Shown: positions 10,569 through 21,802, counted from the stretch's first letter. The stretch: 64,000 nt of DNA from Pochonia chlamydosporia 170 (GCF_001653235.2 NW_019154050.1:124001-188000); one strand, 5' to 3'. Made by a program: numbers and translations. The notes: generated from the sequence alone by a model not told the origin.

Positions 10569-12057
10569 ATGGATCCCTCAAAGATCCCCTCCGGGCATAT
10601 CTATTGCATCCAAGACGGAAAGAAGCACTATGACCTCTTCACCACCACATATATAAGCGCCAACTATTGTGGCCGTTGCGGCTTAGCCAACCCCTTTCGG
10701 ACCCAGCAACGAGCCAGGTCTAAAACTCCAGCACTTCCTGGCCCATATGATGAGGTGGTAGAAGTCGAGGACTCTCCGCCACGGCCAGTCAGCCCAGCAA
10801 GTCTGCTGCTGCGTGACGGACCAAAACCAGTGTCATCGATGAGCATCAGACGCGCCGCTCAACTCCTCCCCAACAAGATTTTCTCAGCTGATACGGTGAA
10901 CACGCGGGCAGTTATAGCTCCCTCTCAGTCGTCAAGCAATCCCCATTTTATGTCTGTCGCATCCGCGGCCAGCCGAGCTATTCAAAGTTCTAAAGGAAGC
11001 ACCAGAAAACCTATGAGGCAGCGAACTGGCTATCAATGGGTCCATATAAGTCTCCTGCTAGTGAGTTTGGAGACAAGATACTTCAATGGGCTTGCAGTCG
11101 AGATCCCAGAGACCGTGTTGCCTCTGAAGGACACCGTGATCAAGTTTTCCTCGGCAGATTTACTGACGTGGCCTTCGTTCACCGCAATTTTGTTCGACCA
11201 TCTCCGTCCGCTCCCGCCTGCGATCGATCTCACTAACAGAGATCTCTGGAGCTTATCGTACGCTTCTAGTTTCTCTGGCAAGAAGATCGTTACCGTCTCC
11301 AATACCGATAAGTACGCTACGCCGTCAAGCATGCTCGCATCCGGGCACTTTGGAAACAACCAGGCAGGGCAATTGAAGGTATTGGTGGTTCTGACATCCA
11401 CGTTTGTTGTTGATAAACAGGAGCCAGTCACACCGCTGAGGCCAGATGAATATTCGACGCCGGTCAAAGAAGAAAAGAAACGGAAGATCAAGCAAGAGGA
11501 TACGAGCCCTGCCACCGGACACAAGAAGCGCGTCAAAAAGGAAAGACAGATGACGGAAGAGGATGGCGCTAGGAACATGGATCAGGCCAAGCAAGAGATA
11601 CCCGTCTAGTTGAAGCAAGAAGAACCTGTTCCGACCCCCTCCAGCCAGAGCCCAACAGACGATGAGCGTGAAGATGTTTTTGACGAAATCGTTGTCCGTG
11701 AAGATGTGGTAGACCTCAGCGAAGTGGAAGATCCTCTTCATGATGTAGTGTTTCGCAGCATCCCTGGCGATAAGGGGCGTGAAGGCATGGTAGACGACGA
11801 AAATGAAGTGGACGAAGAAGACGGTGAAGAAGTTTTGGGCCCGGAGTTTGTAAGAGACCAAATCACCCCATTACACAGTCTAGTGCTGACAAGAATAACA
11901 GGTAAGCCGAGAGTCCGTTGCTCAAAACTTTGGGAGCGATCAAGCCCCACCCTCTACCACCGATATTGCAGGAGTACTTCCACCAGCACATTCCACACGC
12001 TTCAAAGGGACTAAGATTCCTGTAACATTTGCTGTCCGACATAACAGGAAGGATTGA
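10569..12057 (+). pseudogene. companion gene of the integrase; function unknown; one premature stop
   Basis: ATG at 10569 begins MDPSKIPSGHIYCIQDG. An early CGRC pair follows, then a Ser/Pro-rich linker, a ~130-residue hydrophobic/globular part (YQWVHISLLLVSLETRYFNGLAVEIPETVLPLKD), a basic tract (KEEKKRKIKQEDTSPATGHK) that could be a nuclear signal, and a very acidic tail. TAG at 11607-11609 interrupts the frame, but the same frame continues. A GT-AG intron fits at 11902-11971 (GTAAGC...TTGCAG), after which a short exon ends VTFAVRHNRKD and TGA at 12055-12057. With the intron removed the lengths add to 473 codons. The stop fits a CAG-to-TAG change. Its TGA directly abuts the stop of the convergent integrase. 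No family recognised. Confidence 0.6.
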
Positions 12058-13782
12058 CTACTCGGGTTCCTCATCAGAAATCTCGCCATCCTCGTCATCA
12101 CTGATTCCTTCTATGTCGTTCCCTTCTTCATCCTCATATCCTAGTTCAACAAGTGGCTGTTCTGTTGGTTCCGTATCACCAAGCTCATAGTGGAAGGCCT
12201 GATTTGCTTGCTCGTATAATGCTTCCTATATGTAATCAGATTCGCCAACTCGCACGGAAACGGTGAGGCTCACATATTCAGCGATGCCACCTGTTGGCGC
12301 CTTGCGATATGCCAATAGAGGCTGCCGGCCACTCTCGATGTGTTGAATGATCCTGTCTCGAAGGCCTAGGTAGAAACGCTTGAACGGCCGCAATTTGTCA
12401 GGCTCATGGTGAGTTCCAAGGGCAACGTGGTTGTAGCCCATTTCGACAAGGACTTGGCGGCACCAATCTTTTGTCTCTGGCTCTAAGCAAGTATTAACAT
12501 CGATGTCAGCCAATGGCCGCTCTAATTCAGCCAGAACTGAGTGGTCAATGGGGATACCCCAGTTGCACGCCTTGTCGGGATCTGGGTAATGGTAGTTCAT
12601 CCAGGGCTGGCCGTGAACCACGTGGGGACGATTCTTCTGAAGGCGGATTCGATGAAGATTCCACGCCTCCACAAAGTCGAACAGTTCTTGGCGTAATATA
12701 TCTTCATATACTGCGTAGATGGCAATCTGATCCTCCAACATATCGCCATCGAAGTCACCGTCTCTGGCGAGCTCCCCAAAGTAGTCAACCCACTGCCGGG
12801 AGGAGATGTGCAGCATACTCTCCCACCATTTCTCTATTTTCACGTTCTTGGTGCTTGGTGCAGCCTTGTAAGAATCCTTTAGGCGCTTTCCTTGCTGAAG
12901 GACCCGCCCATTCCACTCCACTCGTCCATCTGCCGCCAAAGCAAAGTTCCAATGGGCCGCTGCGACCAGTGGCGTTTCGCTGCCTCTATCTGCCTGCAGA
13001 TACCATGGCCGAATTCCGTAGGCGCCACAGGCGGCCAAATATTGTTTTAAAACGCTCAAGGCGGTCGTTGCGGAGTGGCCGGCATAGAACTAGATAATGT
13101 TGCGGGAGTAAGCATCGATCGCGGCATAGATCTCGAAACCATACGCTTTGAGTTTGTCATGGCCGTCAATACACCACTGGTAATTCGGTCCCGGCACAAG
13201 AAACTGCCCCTTCTTTCTGCGGAACATTCTTTTCCGCATCTCGATCTCATTCGGGAACATAATTTTGTACATCGCAAAGAGAGGGTCTCTAGGCACCCAG
13301 AGCTGCTTTTGCTGACGAAGATAAGGCTGAAGGAGACTTTTTCCATATCCGGAAATAGCATTAGAACGTCGTGTCATTTCGATAATGACCTGCTCTGTCT
13401 TTTCCAGCAGCGCAAGGCGCTCTTCATCGCTCTTGATTCTGCGTACCCAGCGGCGGTCCGGGTGCAGCCTGATGCGCTTCAGACCTCGTTTCGTGATCGG
13501 CCAACCCTGCTTCTGTAAAACGCTCAGTGTTTGTTTCTCGGTAAGCCCAACGCGAAATATCAGGTCGCGGGTGGTCTCGATCAGTTCTGGGGTTTCTTTG
13601 GTGCGGGTTTGCTGACGCGGGAGATCCCAGCTTGCGATTCGGCGAGAAATTGTGCTGAGATTGGCAGTGACATGATGGTGTCTTCGAAGCTTGTGCTTGA
13701 TCCTGCTCCGCGAGACCCCGTTGAGGTAAAGATGGGTGACGTATTCACGGTGTTGATCGATCGCATTGGGTGGGCGCGCCAT
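12058..13782 (-). pseudogene. rve-type DDE integrase/transposase with two in-frame stops
   Basis: From MARPPNAIDQHREYV (13782) to a stop at 12058-12060 one frame of 575 codons is kept, broken only by TAG at 13090-13092 and TAG at 12226-12228. The N-terminal part looks like helix-turn-helix DNA-binding sequence (VSRSRIKHKLRRHHHVTANLSTISRRI). The integrase core carries the first Asp in QWCIDGHDKLKAYGFEIYAA, the second in LQADRGSET and the Glu in KNVKIEKWWES. This is the retroviral-integrase-like fold used by several eukaryotic DNA transposon groups. The C-terminus is acidic (SDDEDGEISDEEPE). Both stops fit C-to-T changes in a CpA context (TGG to TAG read on the other strand, CAG to TAG). I cannot assign it to a named transposon family. 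Confidence 0.75.
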
Positions 13783-13859
13783 CACTCGGGAACGCACAAG
13801 CTCTTTTGATGCCGGTAGGAAAAGGGGGACTGATGATGGCCGTCTCATTACAAAAATGC

Positions 13860-13879
13860 TCACCGCACTACCCCGCTTC
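13860..13879 (+). repeat. right copy of short direct repeat flanking the integrase pair
   Basis: TCACCGCACTACCCCGCTTC is nearly the same as 10377-10397 and in the same orientation. It is followed at once by a perfect 10-bp inverted repeat with a 3-base loop (AACTGATCCG-CTA-CGGATCAGTT). It lies ~78 bp outside the integrase start codon. Confidence 0.45.
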
Positions 13880-14067
13880 GGTGATGCAACTGATCCGCTA
13901 CGGATCAGTTCCAAGGCTATTTGCGGAACTTCGCCCGGACCAGAAACAGAATCCACGCTGTTCATCACCCGAATATTTAGTAGAACCTAGATCCTTTCCA
14001 ATCTAGTTTCCACCTTCCCTTTCGTACCATCATAGCCGTCAAAAGACTAGTTATCAACAACAGAGTT

Positions 14068-14870
14068 ATGCCCACAACAGATTCCGTCGACGTAAGCGAA
14101 GCAGCAACCGCTAGTACGACAGAGGGAGGCTCTCGCTGCAGGAACATCACAATCAAAAGGAAAAGATTATCCCAACCCGACGTCCGCGAATCCCCATCCA
14201 AAATCACCGTACGATCCAGGAGGCCCTCGTGCGAAGCGACGACTGCTAATTTTCCCTCCAAAACAGAAGAAACAGACGAAGAAGGCCCCTCCCCGTGGCG
14301 CAGTTCGTGACTTCCCATGCCGCCCCTGCGTCACCCGCGCCACCAAAGCGCCTGGCCATGAATGTGCCTCTCAGGATAGTACGGAGTACGCTTGGTTGAA
14401 TCAGGTCACACCTGCTACGCTGACATGTATGGGATAGATAATGGTGCTGCATGCTGGGACTGCGCAAAGAACGGCCACACATGCAAGCCGGTAAAGCAAT
14501 CTCTGCGCTGCCGAGTATTGAGTTACTAACCAGGCTCTCTAGGTTCCACCTGGAGCTCGTGCTGCTGTACGAGCTTTTTGGGACCTGAACCGACGGCTCA
14601 GCGGCGCAGATGACGATCCGGATGACGCCTGGCGCGTTGTTGCACAGCGCGCAGCACAACAGTTACGAGCCTGGGGTAATGGTGCGGCTTCTCTCGCCAC
14701 TTCAGCACAAGTTCCTGCTTTGGCTTCGTTTGCCGAGGTAGCAGAGAAGGGCCTCGAAGAGAGAAAGGTTATAGCGCTTGAGACCATCGCTGAGGCCCTT
14801 GCTGAGGCTGTGAAGCTTTGGATTGTGTGTATGATGAGGCCATCAGGTGTAATTCAACTACTGACACAAC
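14068..14870 (+). pseudogene. cysteine-cluster protein remnant, cut by hAT insertion
   Basis: Forward pieces read RGAVRDFPCRPCVTRATKAPGHEC, then in another frame HTCYADMYG...ACWDCAKNGHTCKPV, and after a probable intron end at 14542 VPPGARAAVRAFWDLNRRLSGADDDPDDAWRVVAQRAAQQLRAW. The paired Cys motifs (CxxC, C...CxxC...C) suggest a zinc-binding module followed by a helical domain. I have no firm family name. Frame changes between the pieces and the abrupt end at the hAT terminus at 14871 show that it is broken. Confidence 0.45.
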
Positions 14871-17464
14871 CAGTGTGTCCAATAGTATTTGCGATATGGC
14901 AATACATATTACCATATATTGATATTACCATATGATATGATATGGTGACCGTATGATATCCCATAATCTCATATGGTGGCCGTATGATATTAGCATCCGG
15001 GATATGACCATATATTGCCGTATTGATACTAGAACATAGTGATTTCCATGACTCAACGAGCACAACAGAGGTCAAATATCTGCGTCTTTAAGGCACTATA
15101 GGTTAGCCCGAAGACTTTTTTCAGCTTGCGCTTTAAGGTTCCTTCCCAAGCAGCCCATACAGGGAACCTGTGGCAAGCGAGATTGGCTCGATTCTCAGGG
15201 GCTCATTCAAACTCCCCTCCCCTTTTCATATTTCTGCATCCGTCCGTATTAGCTTAGTCTATTGTCATTATGCTCACTAAGACCATTACAATGTATCAAC
15301 ATAATGTCGTCGCAGCCTTCTGATATGCTTTCGCGGCTTGGGAGCGAGCCATTAGACAATCTTGATTCACCATGTCATGATCCTACACTGTCCTCTCCTT
15401 CCATAACCACCTCGGCGGCTACAAAAAGGCGCTACTCGAAAGTGTGGCACTATACACCTGTTGGCCGCAATGAGGTTACTCTTAATGCGAAGGGGAAGTC
15501 AATATGGCGCTGCAAGTACTGCGCAAAGGAGTATCTCGAGTCTGGTGGAACAACTGTTATTTCAACCCATCTAAAGGACCGGCATAATATCGATATATCT
15601 TCTACCCAAGAAACCCGAACTGCATTGATGCAAGCCACAATTTGTCGACGCCTTCGAAAAGGCCCATCAAACCACCGATTATAAACGCCGCTGTCTATCC
15701 ACGATTGCAACTCACGATGTAGACCCTGCCGTCCTCGAACAACTATACGACAGTGGATCACGACCTGCAGTGTGTCTTTTCGTATGGCAAAGCAAGCAGA
15801 ATTCAGGGCCTTACTTTGCTTCCTGAATCCAGCGATCGACAACTGGCTGCCAAACTCTCCTTCAACCATACGCAGTTGTACTTTGCGGACATATGAGACC
15901 CAGAAACTTCGAGTCAAACGCGAGACCCAGTTAGCTCTCTCGAAAGTACACTTCACAGTTGATCTCTGGACTTCGCCTAATGCCCTTGCGATTCTTGGCA
16001 TTGTTGCACACTATACATCCGAATCCGGCCAGTTAGAATACTCCGTTCTGGCTTTGAGAGAACTCGACGGCAAGCACTCGGGCCCAAATATGGCAGACTG
16101 TGTTATGGAAATTATCAACGACTATGGAATTGCCTCCAAAGTGGGCTATTTCATGATGGACAATGCAGACAACAACGGTACAATGATGAAGGCTCTTTCT
16201 ACTCGTACGTACGTCATATAGCCAGCTCACGCATTGTACAGCGGGGGTTTACAGACCACAATGCATTCACAGCCCGTGACCCATGCTAAGTGGCCCGTGA
16301 ATAGTACCTTTCGACCAGTATCAGATTGTCTACAATGCGGAACACCACCGCCTGCGCTGCAACGGCCATATCATAAACCTAGCCGCTCAGTCCTTTCTCT
16401 TTCAGACCAACGATGAATCTCTTGCAGATGAGAATAATACGAGCGCCTTGACAACGCCCACGGAACTCGAGATGGAGCAATGGCGACGCAAGGGGCCTCT
16501 TGGGAAACTACATAATATCGTGGCATATATCCAGCGGAGCCCACAACGCTTGGCCAATTTCAGAGAGCTCAGTGGCGGCCGCAACCTCGTACGGGACAAC
16601 TCTACTCGCTGGAACTCTTGGTATGCGATGATCCGTACTGCAACGAAGCTTAAGACTGCGATCAACCTCTTTTGCCACCAGTATCAAGAGAACAGCGACG
16701 ACCTGTTGTCGGAAAAGGACTGGCAAGAATTGCAAAAGCTCCAGGACTTCCTGTTGTTCTTCTATGATGCCACAACAGGGACAGAAGGTCGCAATGCAAC
16801 CATTGACAGAGTATTGCCGACAATGGACTTCCTCCTTGAGCAGTTTTGAGACTGCAAAGGAAAAATATGCGGATGACCCGTTCATGAGTCCTTGTTGCAA
16901 CTCCGGCTGGGCCAAGCTGGATAAGTATTACAGCTTGACGGACAGATCGCCGGTCTATATTGCAGCACTAGTATTATCTCCACAGTGGAAGTGGGACTAT
17001 ATTGACAACAATTGGCCTTCAGACTGGCGGGAGCCTTGTCGGAAACAAATGTTGGATTTCTGGACCAAAGAATATAAATCCACTGCGGTTACAGTCCCTA
17101 CTCAGACGTCAGAAGCAGGTAATAAGGTCAAGAACTCCTTTCACAAGTGGGCGCAGCAGAGGAAAGGGAGCAGCCTCAGTCAGGACGAGTACACAAAGTA
17201 TCTTCTTGCTCCAATAGTACCAGAAGTGACGGATCCTCGATCCTGGTGGCTTGAGCCTACTCAGAGGAAGTCTTACCCGGCTCTATCTATTATGGCTTTA
17301 GATGTATTGTCCATTCCGGCAATGTCGGCGGAGCCAGAACGCCTGTTTTCGGGTACAAAGATCACTATTACAGACCGTAGGAATCGCATGGGCATTGAAA
17401 GTATTGAGGCGACGGAATGCCTCAAATCATGGCTTGGCAAAGGCAGCAGGGTGGCCTTTGCCGA
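14871..17464 (+). mobile_element. hAT element, 3' end missing (copy F)
   Basis: The left terminus is CAGTGTGTCCAATAG with AT-rich subterminal repeats of the GATATGG / ATTACCATAT type (14895-15030). The 8 bp before it are GACACAAC. No matching right terminus or second GACACAAC was found. The element is joined at 17465 to a different hAT MITE, whose first bases supply the stop codon of the transposase frame. Confidence 0.65.
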
Positions 17465-17477
17465 CAGTGATGGATAG
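15304..17477 (+). pseudogene. hAT transposase, several frameshifts (copy F)
   Basis: The protein starts MSSQPSDMLSRLG and carries a BED finger (WRCKYCAKEYLESGG...HLKDRH). Core motifs are FTVDLWTSPNALAILGIVAHY and YFMMDNADNN. An intron with GT at about 16205 and AG near 16310 must be removed before HHRLRCNGHIINLAAQ. The C-terminal dimerisation block LSIPAMSAEPERLFSGTKITITDRRNRMG is intact. Frameshifts occur near 15638, near 15770 and near 16847 (extra T in the CAGTTTTGAGACT stretch). The last residues and TAG come from the adjoining MITE terminus (CAGTGATGGATAG). It is inactive as it stands. Confidence 0.8.
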
Positions 17478-18026
17478 AAACATAGACGTTTCAGATACAG
17501 TTTCATATGATATGAAACTGTGCTCTGTATCGTTTCACTGAAACGCCTTGCCGTTTCAGTTTCAGAGTTTCAGTAAGTTTCAGCATATAGTATAAATATC
17601 GCCATAACTCCCAATGTAAATGTCACTATTCAATTCTCTGGTTTAATATCTCCATATCTGGCTTTGAAATGCCACCACACTTGTTTAAAGCGCTCTTTTT
17701 ATGCTGAACTTAACTCAGACTCGGAACTTTTGAAATGTCAGCCCCACTTTGTAAATCCGACGATGCGAAACCTGACCTCGACAAACCGCGCAAGAAGGGC
17801 ATCACGGATGAGTTTTGTCACGCCGATTGTCATTCAAGTTCAGTAACTAGATAATTGGTCAAGATATCCAGTTTACAGCGTTTTCATACGTTGCTTCTCG
17901 GCCAGATGAAGGATAAGTATGAAACATATGAAACATATGAAACGAAATCGGAACAGACCTCCGTTTCAGTGATTGAAACTGACACTGAGCTCTGTTTCAG
18001 TTTCAATACGTTTCTATCCATCACTG
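17465..18026. mobile_element. 562-bp hAT-type MITE of the TTTCAG family
   Basis: Inverted termini CAGTGATGGATAGAAAC / GTTTCTATCCATCACTG. Subterminal regions are packed with GTTTCAG, GTTTCATATG and their inverse, as expected for transposase-binding sites. There is no transposase. Flanking 8-mers differ (TTTGCCGA left, TACAGAGG right), so the left and right neighbours were not one insertion site. The same family encloses the nested hAT at 56450-59950. Confidence 0.75.
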
Positions 18027-19339
18027 TACAGAGGAAGCTTCACGCTGACCGCCAGGCGTCAGAAGATCTGAGCCGAGTTACGGAGTATTTCCAGAGGCTC
18101 TCTGCCGTCTATCAGACAGAAGGGATATTGCCAGAAGATATATGGAATATGGACGAGACTGGATTTCGCATTGGCATTGGGAAGAATGAAATGATCGTCA
18201 CAAAGCGCAAGAGAGCTCATTATTTTGGCATTCCCGAAAACAGGGAGTCTGCGACTGCGATCGAGGCAATATCTGCTGGCGGGGAATACATACCCGCCTT
18301 CTTGATCGTGGCTGGGCAAGTCCATATGGCTCAATGGTATGCACAGCCTGAATTAAACCCAGATACAGCCGTCAGACCGACCCCGAGTGGCTACACAAAT
18401 GATCAAGTAGGCTTAGAATGGCTTGAACACTTTGACAAGCATACAAGGAAGAAAACAGTGGGAAGAAAGCGCCTTCTCATCCTTGACGGGCACGGTTCAC
18501 ATCATACCAGGGAGTTTATTACCTACTGTGACGCCCATAATATCGTGCCCTTCGGCTTGCCTCCAAATCTGACGCATCTCCTGCAGCCACTGGATGTGGT
18601 GGTCTTCCAGCCATTGAAACACTACCACGCGAAGGCACTCGATCTGCTGGTTCGAGACGTCCTCGTCAACATCACCAAGGTTGAGTTTCTGAGCTGTATT
18701 GAAGAGGTTCGCGTGCGGACATTCAAGAAGAGCACCATCCTCTCTTCATTTCAGAAGACGGGGATCTGGCCATTCAACCCACAGCTAGTTCTTCAGATTC
18801 TTGAAGAGCGCCAGGCAAAGAAGACACCCTCGCCACCTTCAAGCTCAGGAGGCATGCGTTCATCACCATTTTCCACGCCGTTGACGCTCAGGCAGATGAA
18901 CAAGGTGGCTGACAAGTTAGAGGACGTCCTCCAAGAAGACCGGGATCTGGACCCAGAGTTTGCACACGATATTAGTCGGTTTATCAGGGGGTCGCTAGTC
19001 AGTGCAACCGAGCTCCTGCAGACTAAGAGGGATCTGGGGAGGACTCATTATGCGCAGCGTATCCAAAAACAACGGCGAGCTATGAAAAACTCACCACTCC
19101 AATCGGGGGGAGTGTTGACAGTGGCTCAAGCTCGGCACTCGGTGCAGCGTAAGGAAGAAGACTTGGTGGCTAAGGCCAGGAAGGTGGTAGAGGCCCAGGA
19201 CCAGAAAGCATTTAATATGGTTAAACGGACAATATTTGAAGCAGCAAAGGTAGCACGTAAATGGAGGATGTCTGGAAGGTTGAAACCAGCGGTAGTATAC
19301 GAGAGTGGTTTCCTTCCTAGGACGCTGAAGCGATTTTAA
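18027..19339 (+). pseudogene. Fot1/pogo-type transposase, 5' truncated (copy 2)
   Basis: Downstream of the MITE the frame reads RKLHADRQASEDLSRVTEYFQ and continues to RTLKRF, matching copy 1 at 3.3-4.7 kb closely over its whole length. Catalytic residues are kept (NMDETGFRIGIG, LLILDGHGSHHT, LLQPLDVVVF). The CENP-B-like DNA-binding domain is missing because the element is cut at the MITE boundary. The longer open frame starting at 17855 includes MITE sequence and is not the natural start. Its right terminal repeat ends at 19451. Confidence 0.85.
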
Positions 19340-19390
19340 AGTTGAGCAGACGAAAAAGTGTCCGTTGTGGTGATCTGTCCGTTTTGGTGG

Positions 19391-19451
19391 TGAGCACATC
19401 TTTAGATGGTGCGAGTCCTGCGAGTGCCAATAAAGTGGGGAGTGGCACGAG
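19391..19451 (+). repeat. right terminal region of Fot copy 2
   Basis: It matches 4757-4817 and ends GGGGAGTGGCACGAG, followed by TA at 19452-19453. One base of the conserved terminus differs (AGTGG for CGTGG). Confidence 0.65.
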
Positions 19452-19453
19452 TA

Positions 19454-19710
19454 GGAAGAACGGCAAACTAAAGATCCTCACGAGGAAAGAGTTAACCGCT
19501 ATTCGTAAAACTGGCCAGAAACTATACGACGCGAAACACAAGGCTAATAACGACGCGGCACGCCCTACAACATCCCAAGACCAGAATACGTCGGATACCC
19601 GAAGCTCTTCGCTGAGCGACCCCGAAACAGCAATGGACACCAACCCCACCGAAACCACAAACAGCGAAGACGCTGACGATTCAACTCAACACCACAGTAA
19701 AATGATATGA
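19454..19710 (+). pseudogene. unrecognised coding-like sequence after Fot copy 2
   Basis: The frame reads RKNGKLKILTRKELTAIRKT, then becomes Asn/Asp/Thr-rich (TSQDQNTSDTRSSSLSDPETAMD) to a stop at 19710. It starts right at the Fot target TA and could be the 3' part of a gene or older element into which Fot copy 2 inserted. No family recognised. Confidence 0.3.
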
Positions 19711-20216
19711 TAATAGACTTGTTAAAAGCGATTTCACGAATTTCCTTTCGACTTCTCCGGCCGTAATCCGTCGAGCTTCGGGAAGTGTCCAAATAACTTA
19801 GGTGTCGAAATCGGTGTCCCGATCATCACTCCTTGCGGGTCGACTGTGGCTGTGAAAGTGATACCACCCAGCATCAACCAACTGGTGACATGGACGAAGC
19901 GCGGATGCCAGAAGCTTCCTCGGACGATGTCCGCGAAACAAAGAGACTTATATGTTCAATGGCATTTTATTGGATATATGATGTTCACAGCATATTTTAG
20001 AACAGACGACGTTGGGAGCAGCGCCTTGGCAGGACGCGGCAGTGCTTACTGTGGGTGAGTATTTATGTCTGCTGAAGAGCTGGGCTGTTTCTACATTTGT
20101 AAATCTTGCATCCTTAACTGCCATAATTTTGAAAATTTGTTATCACTACATTCACAGGCATTGTAGTATTAAACCATCACTTGAAAATACTCCACCACAC
20201 CTAACCACAACACATC

Positions 20217-20444
20217 ATGGGTGTAGCGAAAGCAGCCATCAAAATCATCGTCATCCCAATCGTCGTCGTCTTCGTACTCATCGCCCTTGCGGTGTTTTTG
20301 TGCATTTGTCTCCGCCGCAGGAGAAAGAACAAGAAAAGAGAGGTTGAAAGCCAGCAATTCCCCCCTGCTGCTCCGCCAGTGGGCTATCCTCCAGCTCAAC
20401 CGATGCCTTACCCGCCGAATCAGGGAGACCGCCCTCATGGATAG
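20217..20444 (+). CDS. small single-pass membrane protein with proline-rich tail
   Basis: An intact 75-residue frame. Residues ~9-32 (IIVIPIVVVFVLIALAVFLC) form one clear membrane segment, followed by a strongly basic stop-transfer stretch (RRRRKNKKR) and a Pro/Tyr/Gln-rich tail (PPVGYPPAQPMPYPPN). The positive charges after the segment suggest a cytoplasmic C-terminus. The start context (AACACATCATGG) fits a fungal start, and no intron is needed. It lies in unique DNA between two transposon relics, so it is a likely host gene. Function unknown. Confidence 0.6.
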   Translation: MGVAKAAIKIIVIPIVVVFVLIALAVFLCICLRRRRKNKKREVESQQFPPAAPPVGYPPAQPMPYPPNQGDRPHG

Positions 20445-20900
20445 TGTTAATGTACGTTTGGTATAAGGAGAGGGTCAGTGGTGCGTGAGTAGCTGCTACG
20501 GAATTAGAGCTCTGGTCGGGCCAGTGATTTGGAACAGTTCGGAAGTTTTGATTTGAATCACCTAGGTTCTTGAGTGCTTTTGGAAAAGTTGTTGAAAGCC
20601 TTTCGTTTGAATAGTTACCAATTGTACGAAGTTTGACGCGTTTCTGTTCGGCTCGTCATGATTTGCTAAGGCATACTTGTTCACCACTGTCCAGGGTTCA
20701 AAGTCACTACACATATTTCCACATATGGACTCACATATGTATCCATATCTGTCACGTTACGAGACCCATTGTTAACTAAGCTTCTTTTCAAAATCATTAT
20801 TCTTGTTGTTCTTCGTGCTGCAGACAGAGTCTGCAGCTGCCTTTTTAATACTAGAAAACTTCCCTTCGTCCGAATCTGTTTTTCGGTTAAGTTTAGTCAT
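20445..20900. other. spacer with possible left end of a Fot derivative
   Basis: No gene recognised. AGTCACTACACATA at about 20702 resembles the inverse of AGTCCCTACACATA near 21895-21910. The two may be worn termini of the deleted Fot derivative between them. Confidence 0.3.
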
Positions 20901-20938
20901 GATAACCGACAGTATGAAAACCAGGAATTACACCAAAT

Positions 20939-21802
20939 TTGCTTGTTCTATCAACAGAGGCAGTTTTATCCGACAATAATCGCATTCATGGCCGGGAATG
21001 CAGAAAGGGTGCATTTTCTGCCCTTCAGAGACTTACACAGACCCAAGAAAATCAGCTCACAGAATGGGTTCTTCTCCAGGACGCTCTTGGCCTCCATTCA
21101 CATACCTCTCATGTTTTGCAACCACTTGATTTGTCGGTCTTCTCACCTCTCAAGCACTTCTACCGCAGGCAGATCGGATTTCTCAGCCTCTTGACCGATT
21201 CAAGCCCGGTAGGCAAGCAAAACTTCCTTGAATGCTATCAGAAAGCCCGGAGGCAAGCGCTTACTGCCTCAAATATAAAAGGTGGTTGGAAAGCAAGCGG
21301 ATTTTGGCCGGTGTCCGTCGCGAAGCCTCTTCTGAGCCCTCTACTACTGGAGAACGGCAATAAGGGTAAAGAGAACGCGCAGAAGTGTACTAGTGCTTTA
21401 AAAACTCCTTTAACTGCCAGATCTTGGCTATCGGAAGCATCACAGATGGAATGGTCGACTCTGAGGAGGTCCAAAGACCTGAAGCTTCAAGTGCTCCATT
21501 TCAGTCAGTTGGAAGACGACGGCCCCACAAAGAGATTGCTCTTCAGAAAGATAACTAAAGGGTTTGATGAAAAGGACACCCTTCTGGCAAAAGCTCAAAT
21601 GCGAATAGAGGCACTGGAAACACAATTGGAGGCTGCTAGACCTAAGAGAAGGAAGAAGGTTGAAGTCAGTCCCAACTCGAGGTTCGTCGATATCATGGCG
21701 ATACAGCGCACGCAAGAGGAAGTTATGGCAACTGAAAACGAAGTTGACGAAGCATCCGAGACTTTTCCATCCGATATTGAGGATGACTGCATCGTAGTAT
21801 AA
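20939..21802 (+). pseudogene. Fot/pogo transposase with central deletion
   Basis: The 287-codon frame starts in the CENP-B-like region (IHGRECRKGAFSALQRLTQTQENQLTEWVLLQDALGL). It then jumps directly to the end of the catalytic domain (HTSHVLQPLDLSVFSPLKHFY, with the third Asp). About 170 residues holding the first two catalytic Asp are missing, yet the frame is preserved. A coiled-coil-like tail (RIEALETQLEAARPKRRKKVEVSPNSRF) resembles the tail of the intact element at 40.9-42.5 kb. It cannot catalyse transposition but could still bind DNA. Confidence 0.75.

Noticed and set aside
12513..13097. Forward frame of 194 codons within the integrase
   Set aside because: Antisense to the integrase catalytic core and arginine/proline-rich, so a shadow.
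17855..18026. Upstream extension of the Fot copy 2 frame as a natural N-terminus
   Set aside because: These codons are the MITE terminal region; the Fot part starts only at ~18027.
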